Positions 62,504-64,000 of a DNA stretch of 64,000 nucleotides are shown here, piece after piece. Location of the stretch: assembly GCF_046630445.1 (NCBI RefSeq), contig NC_092338.1:155036001-155100000 (forward strand), given 5' to 3'. This stretch comes from Rutidosis leptorrhynchoides. Its lineage: Eukaryota > Streptophyta > Magnoliopsida > Asterales > Asteraceae. Positions within the stretch are counted from its first letter, which is position 1; each line of letters opens with the position of its first letter. The translations under genes were made by a program, and so were the position numbers. The notes under the pieces are model-generated. The model saw only the letters and a list, made by a program, of their open reading frames with translations. It did not search any database and had not been told where the DNA came from.

Positions 62504-64000
62504 AATATTCCCACACTTGAGCGTTGCTTGTCCTCAAGCAATATCGTCTTGAAATACTAGAATCACTTCTTTATTCTTCACACTTTGTACATCAGTGATT
62601 TCTATATGGCGGTATAAACAATGGTAGTAACGATATGGTTTACAGTCCCACATGACTATAAAAATTTAGATCCATTAAGGAAATTGGATCTTTATTAAAA
62701 ACATTTGATCTTTTGAAAATTAAATCTAGTTTTTACCCTAGATAAGTTTTCCGGGATAACCCTTTACCGGTGTTTGCAAAATATTTTTGTGGGTTTGGTG
62801 GGTTACAGATTTGAAAATTTTAGCTCAAAACTTGCGGTTTTGTGTCACCCACTTGCTAACCTTGTATTAGGAAAGCAACACGTCCAGTTTACTTGTTCCG
62901 TATATTACCTTTCGGCAAACTACCGTCCGGTTGTAAAGGAAAGCGTTGAACAAGCAACTGTTAAGGCAATGTCCCGTGACATGCTTTTGATTATGGTCTA
63001 TAACGTGTCGGACGCAATTACTATCCTTGGTAGGAGCAATAGTAAAGCTCACCCTTATAATTTGTCGGTTTGGCACAAAGTCCTGTCTTTGACCACTATG
63101 CAACCACCGTTCTTACGGTTGACACCCGATTTAGTTCAGGTGACCTAATGAATTCCAGGTGAATTCCTAGGATTTTACGTTCAATGGTAATGAACGCATT
63201 GAAAATAGGGTTTTCAGAAAACAAATCGGTTTATAATTTTGATCAAAATATTTTCTCGTTTAAGCTCGAGTTTAGATATCATTGAATTCCATGAGTTTGT
63301 AATTCTCAATCTTTAAGGTCAATCTCTAGGATTGAGTAATATCAGTCTTAAAAGCTGATTTTTAATCTTTAAGGAGATTATCCTTTCTGGGGATCTGATT
63401 CATTAGTCTTATCCAGCTAATTTGCATGGTGCCCCCCATTGTACGAGATAAATCCTTCTCATGGTTAGGATAAATCTGACCACTTGGCGACCCTGTTTAA
63501 TGCTGAGGTCCGTGGATTTCCTGCTGATTTTAGTGATGACTTTTCTAGATTTTTCGTCAACCTACAGCTGGTCTGGACGACAACTTCATGACCTAAATCA
63601 AGAAGCGCGTGTCTTTTTCGGAAGACTTTACTTCCTTTTAATGATGGAATTGATTCATCGTGTAGATCCATCTCTTCTTTTCTTTCATCGGGTAAAACAG
63701 TTTAGTTTAGTCCAAAGCAAAAGTATTTTCAGTTATTTGTTACAAATATATGTGGCATATGTTTAAAATAACTTGGTAAATTTTCCCACACTTGGCTTTT
63801 TATTTTTCTTTTTATCGTCCTCTATTCCATTTTAAATGAATTTTAACATTTTAGTTTGTTTCTCAATTTATGTCCTTTCCGAGGTAACAATAATTTCGGT
63901 GTTAAAACCTAGTTTTATCGTTCATAAATATGTATAAACATGATTTTGAATTCATTTATTTGAAAATTTTGAAAAATTTTACTAGAATTGGGTAGTCAGT
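62504..64000 (-). other. Athila F 3' internal region
   Basis: Homologous to the untranslated 3' region of Athila B. Plus-strand frames here (62774-63148, 63461-63766) track DNA-level similarity and are not supported as genes. Confidence 0.6.

Larger units (their letters stand above)
60521..64000 (-). mobile_element. Element F: second Athila element (3' part)
   Basis: A 1983-bp LTR (60521-62503) is followed by internal sequence to the window end. The internal part matches 32442-33950 of Athila B, which shows that this is the 3' LTR and that the element reads on the minus strand. The LTR is clearly diverged from LTR1 and LTR3. The rest lies beyond the window, so wholeness cannot be judged. Confidence 0.85.

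Noticed and set aside
62774-63148. 124-residue plus-strand ORF in Athila F, partly shared with Athila B
   Set aside because: It is antisense in a non-coding 3' region and the similarity is DNA-wide. The Athila B counterpart is shorter and no domain is visible.

Overview
The window is nuclear DNA of a flowering plant, probably a eudicot and plausibly Asteraceae. It holds one host gene with plant-type introns, tRNA-derived SINEs (one with a TTG tail), PIF/Harbinger transposons and many Ty3/gypsy LTR elements of the Athila and Tekay-like types. The family-level taxonomy is inference. I see no bacterial, organellar or viral genes.

The only clear host gene is PEX6 at 9219-15589 (+), the AAA ATPase that recycles the peroxisomal import receptor PEX5. 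Sixteen exons can be placed and give an intact 937-residue reading frame. It sits in a gene island of about 8 kb between repeats.

Layout. 1-7622: a non-autonomous Tekay-like LTR element on the minus strand (called D here), whose left LTR is cut by the window edge. 7623-9218: intergenic DNA and the PEX6 promoter side. 9219-15589: PEX6, with a short SINE in intron 15. 16110-20155: a Harbinger element (H1) carrying a decayed Myb-like ORF1 and a 2.3-kb solo LTR. 20159-23746: gene-free DNA with a SINE, tiny palindromes, two LINE-like 3' ends and large trinucleotide arrays. 23750-25289: a second Harbinger element (H2), with a PB1-like ORF and the C-terminal part of a transposase. 25290 to the end: a deep nest. 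Copia element G lies in H2, Tekay-like element E lies in G, Athila element B (30494-60019) lies in E, non-autonomous element C (49355-58663) lies in one LTR of B, and a second Athila element F (60521 to the window end) also lies in E. Exact target-site duplications support B in E (AGGAA) and C in B (ATATG).

Athila B has an extra internal LTR of a different subfamily, which suggests an Athila inserted into an Athila leader followed by recombination.

Two observations stand out. First, elements C and D lie in opposite orientations and have different LTRs and no gag or pol, yet both carry a small antisense ORF for a membrane protein ending in LPPEES-YFYY-LPCLYIAI-IDIHGL. The two copies are about 70% identical, with many silent differences. 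Both also carry a sense ORF with a WMNWGWVR block. Second, the Athila elements and the solo LTR carry paired CpG-rich palindromes at equivalent positions. The palindrome sequence differs between lineages but is shared among the sites of one lineage (CTCCGCGAGTCGCGGAG, CATGCGATCGCATG or TGGCGCGCCGCGCCA), like a swappable cassette.
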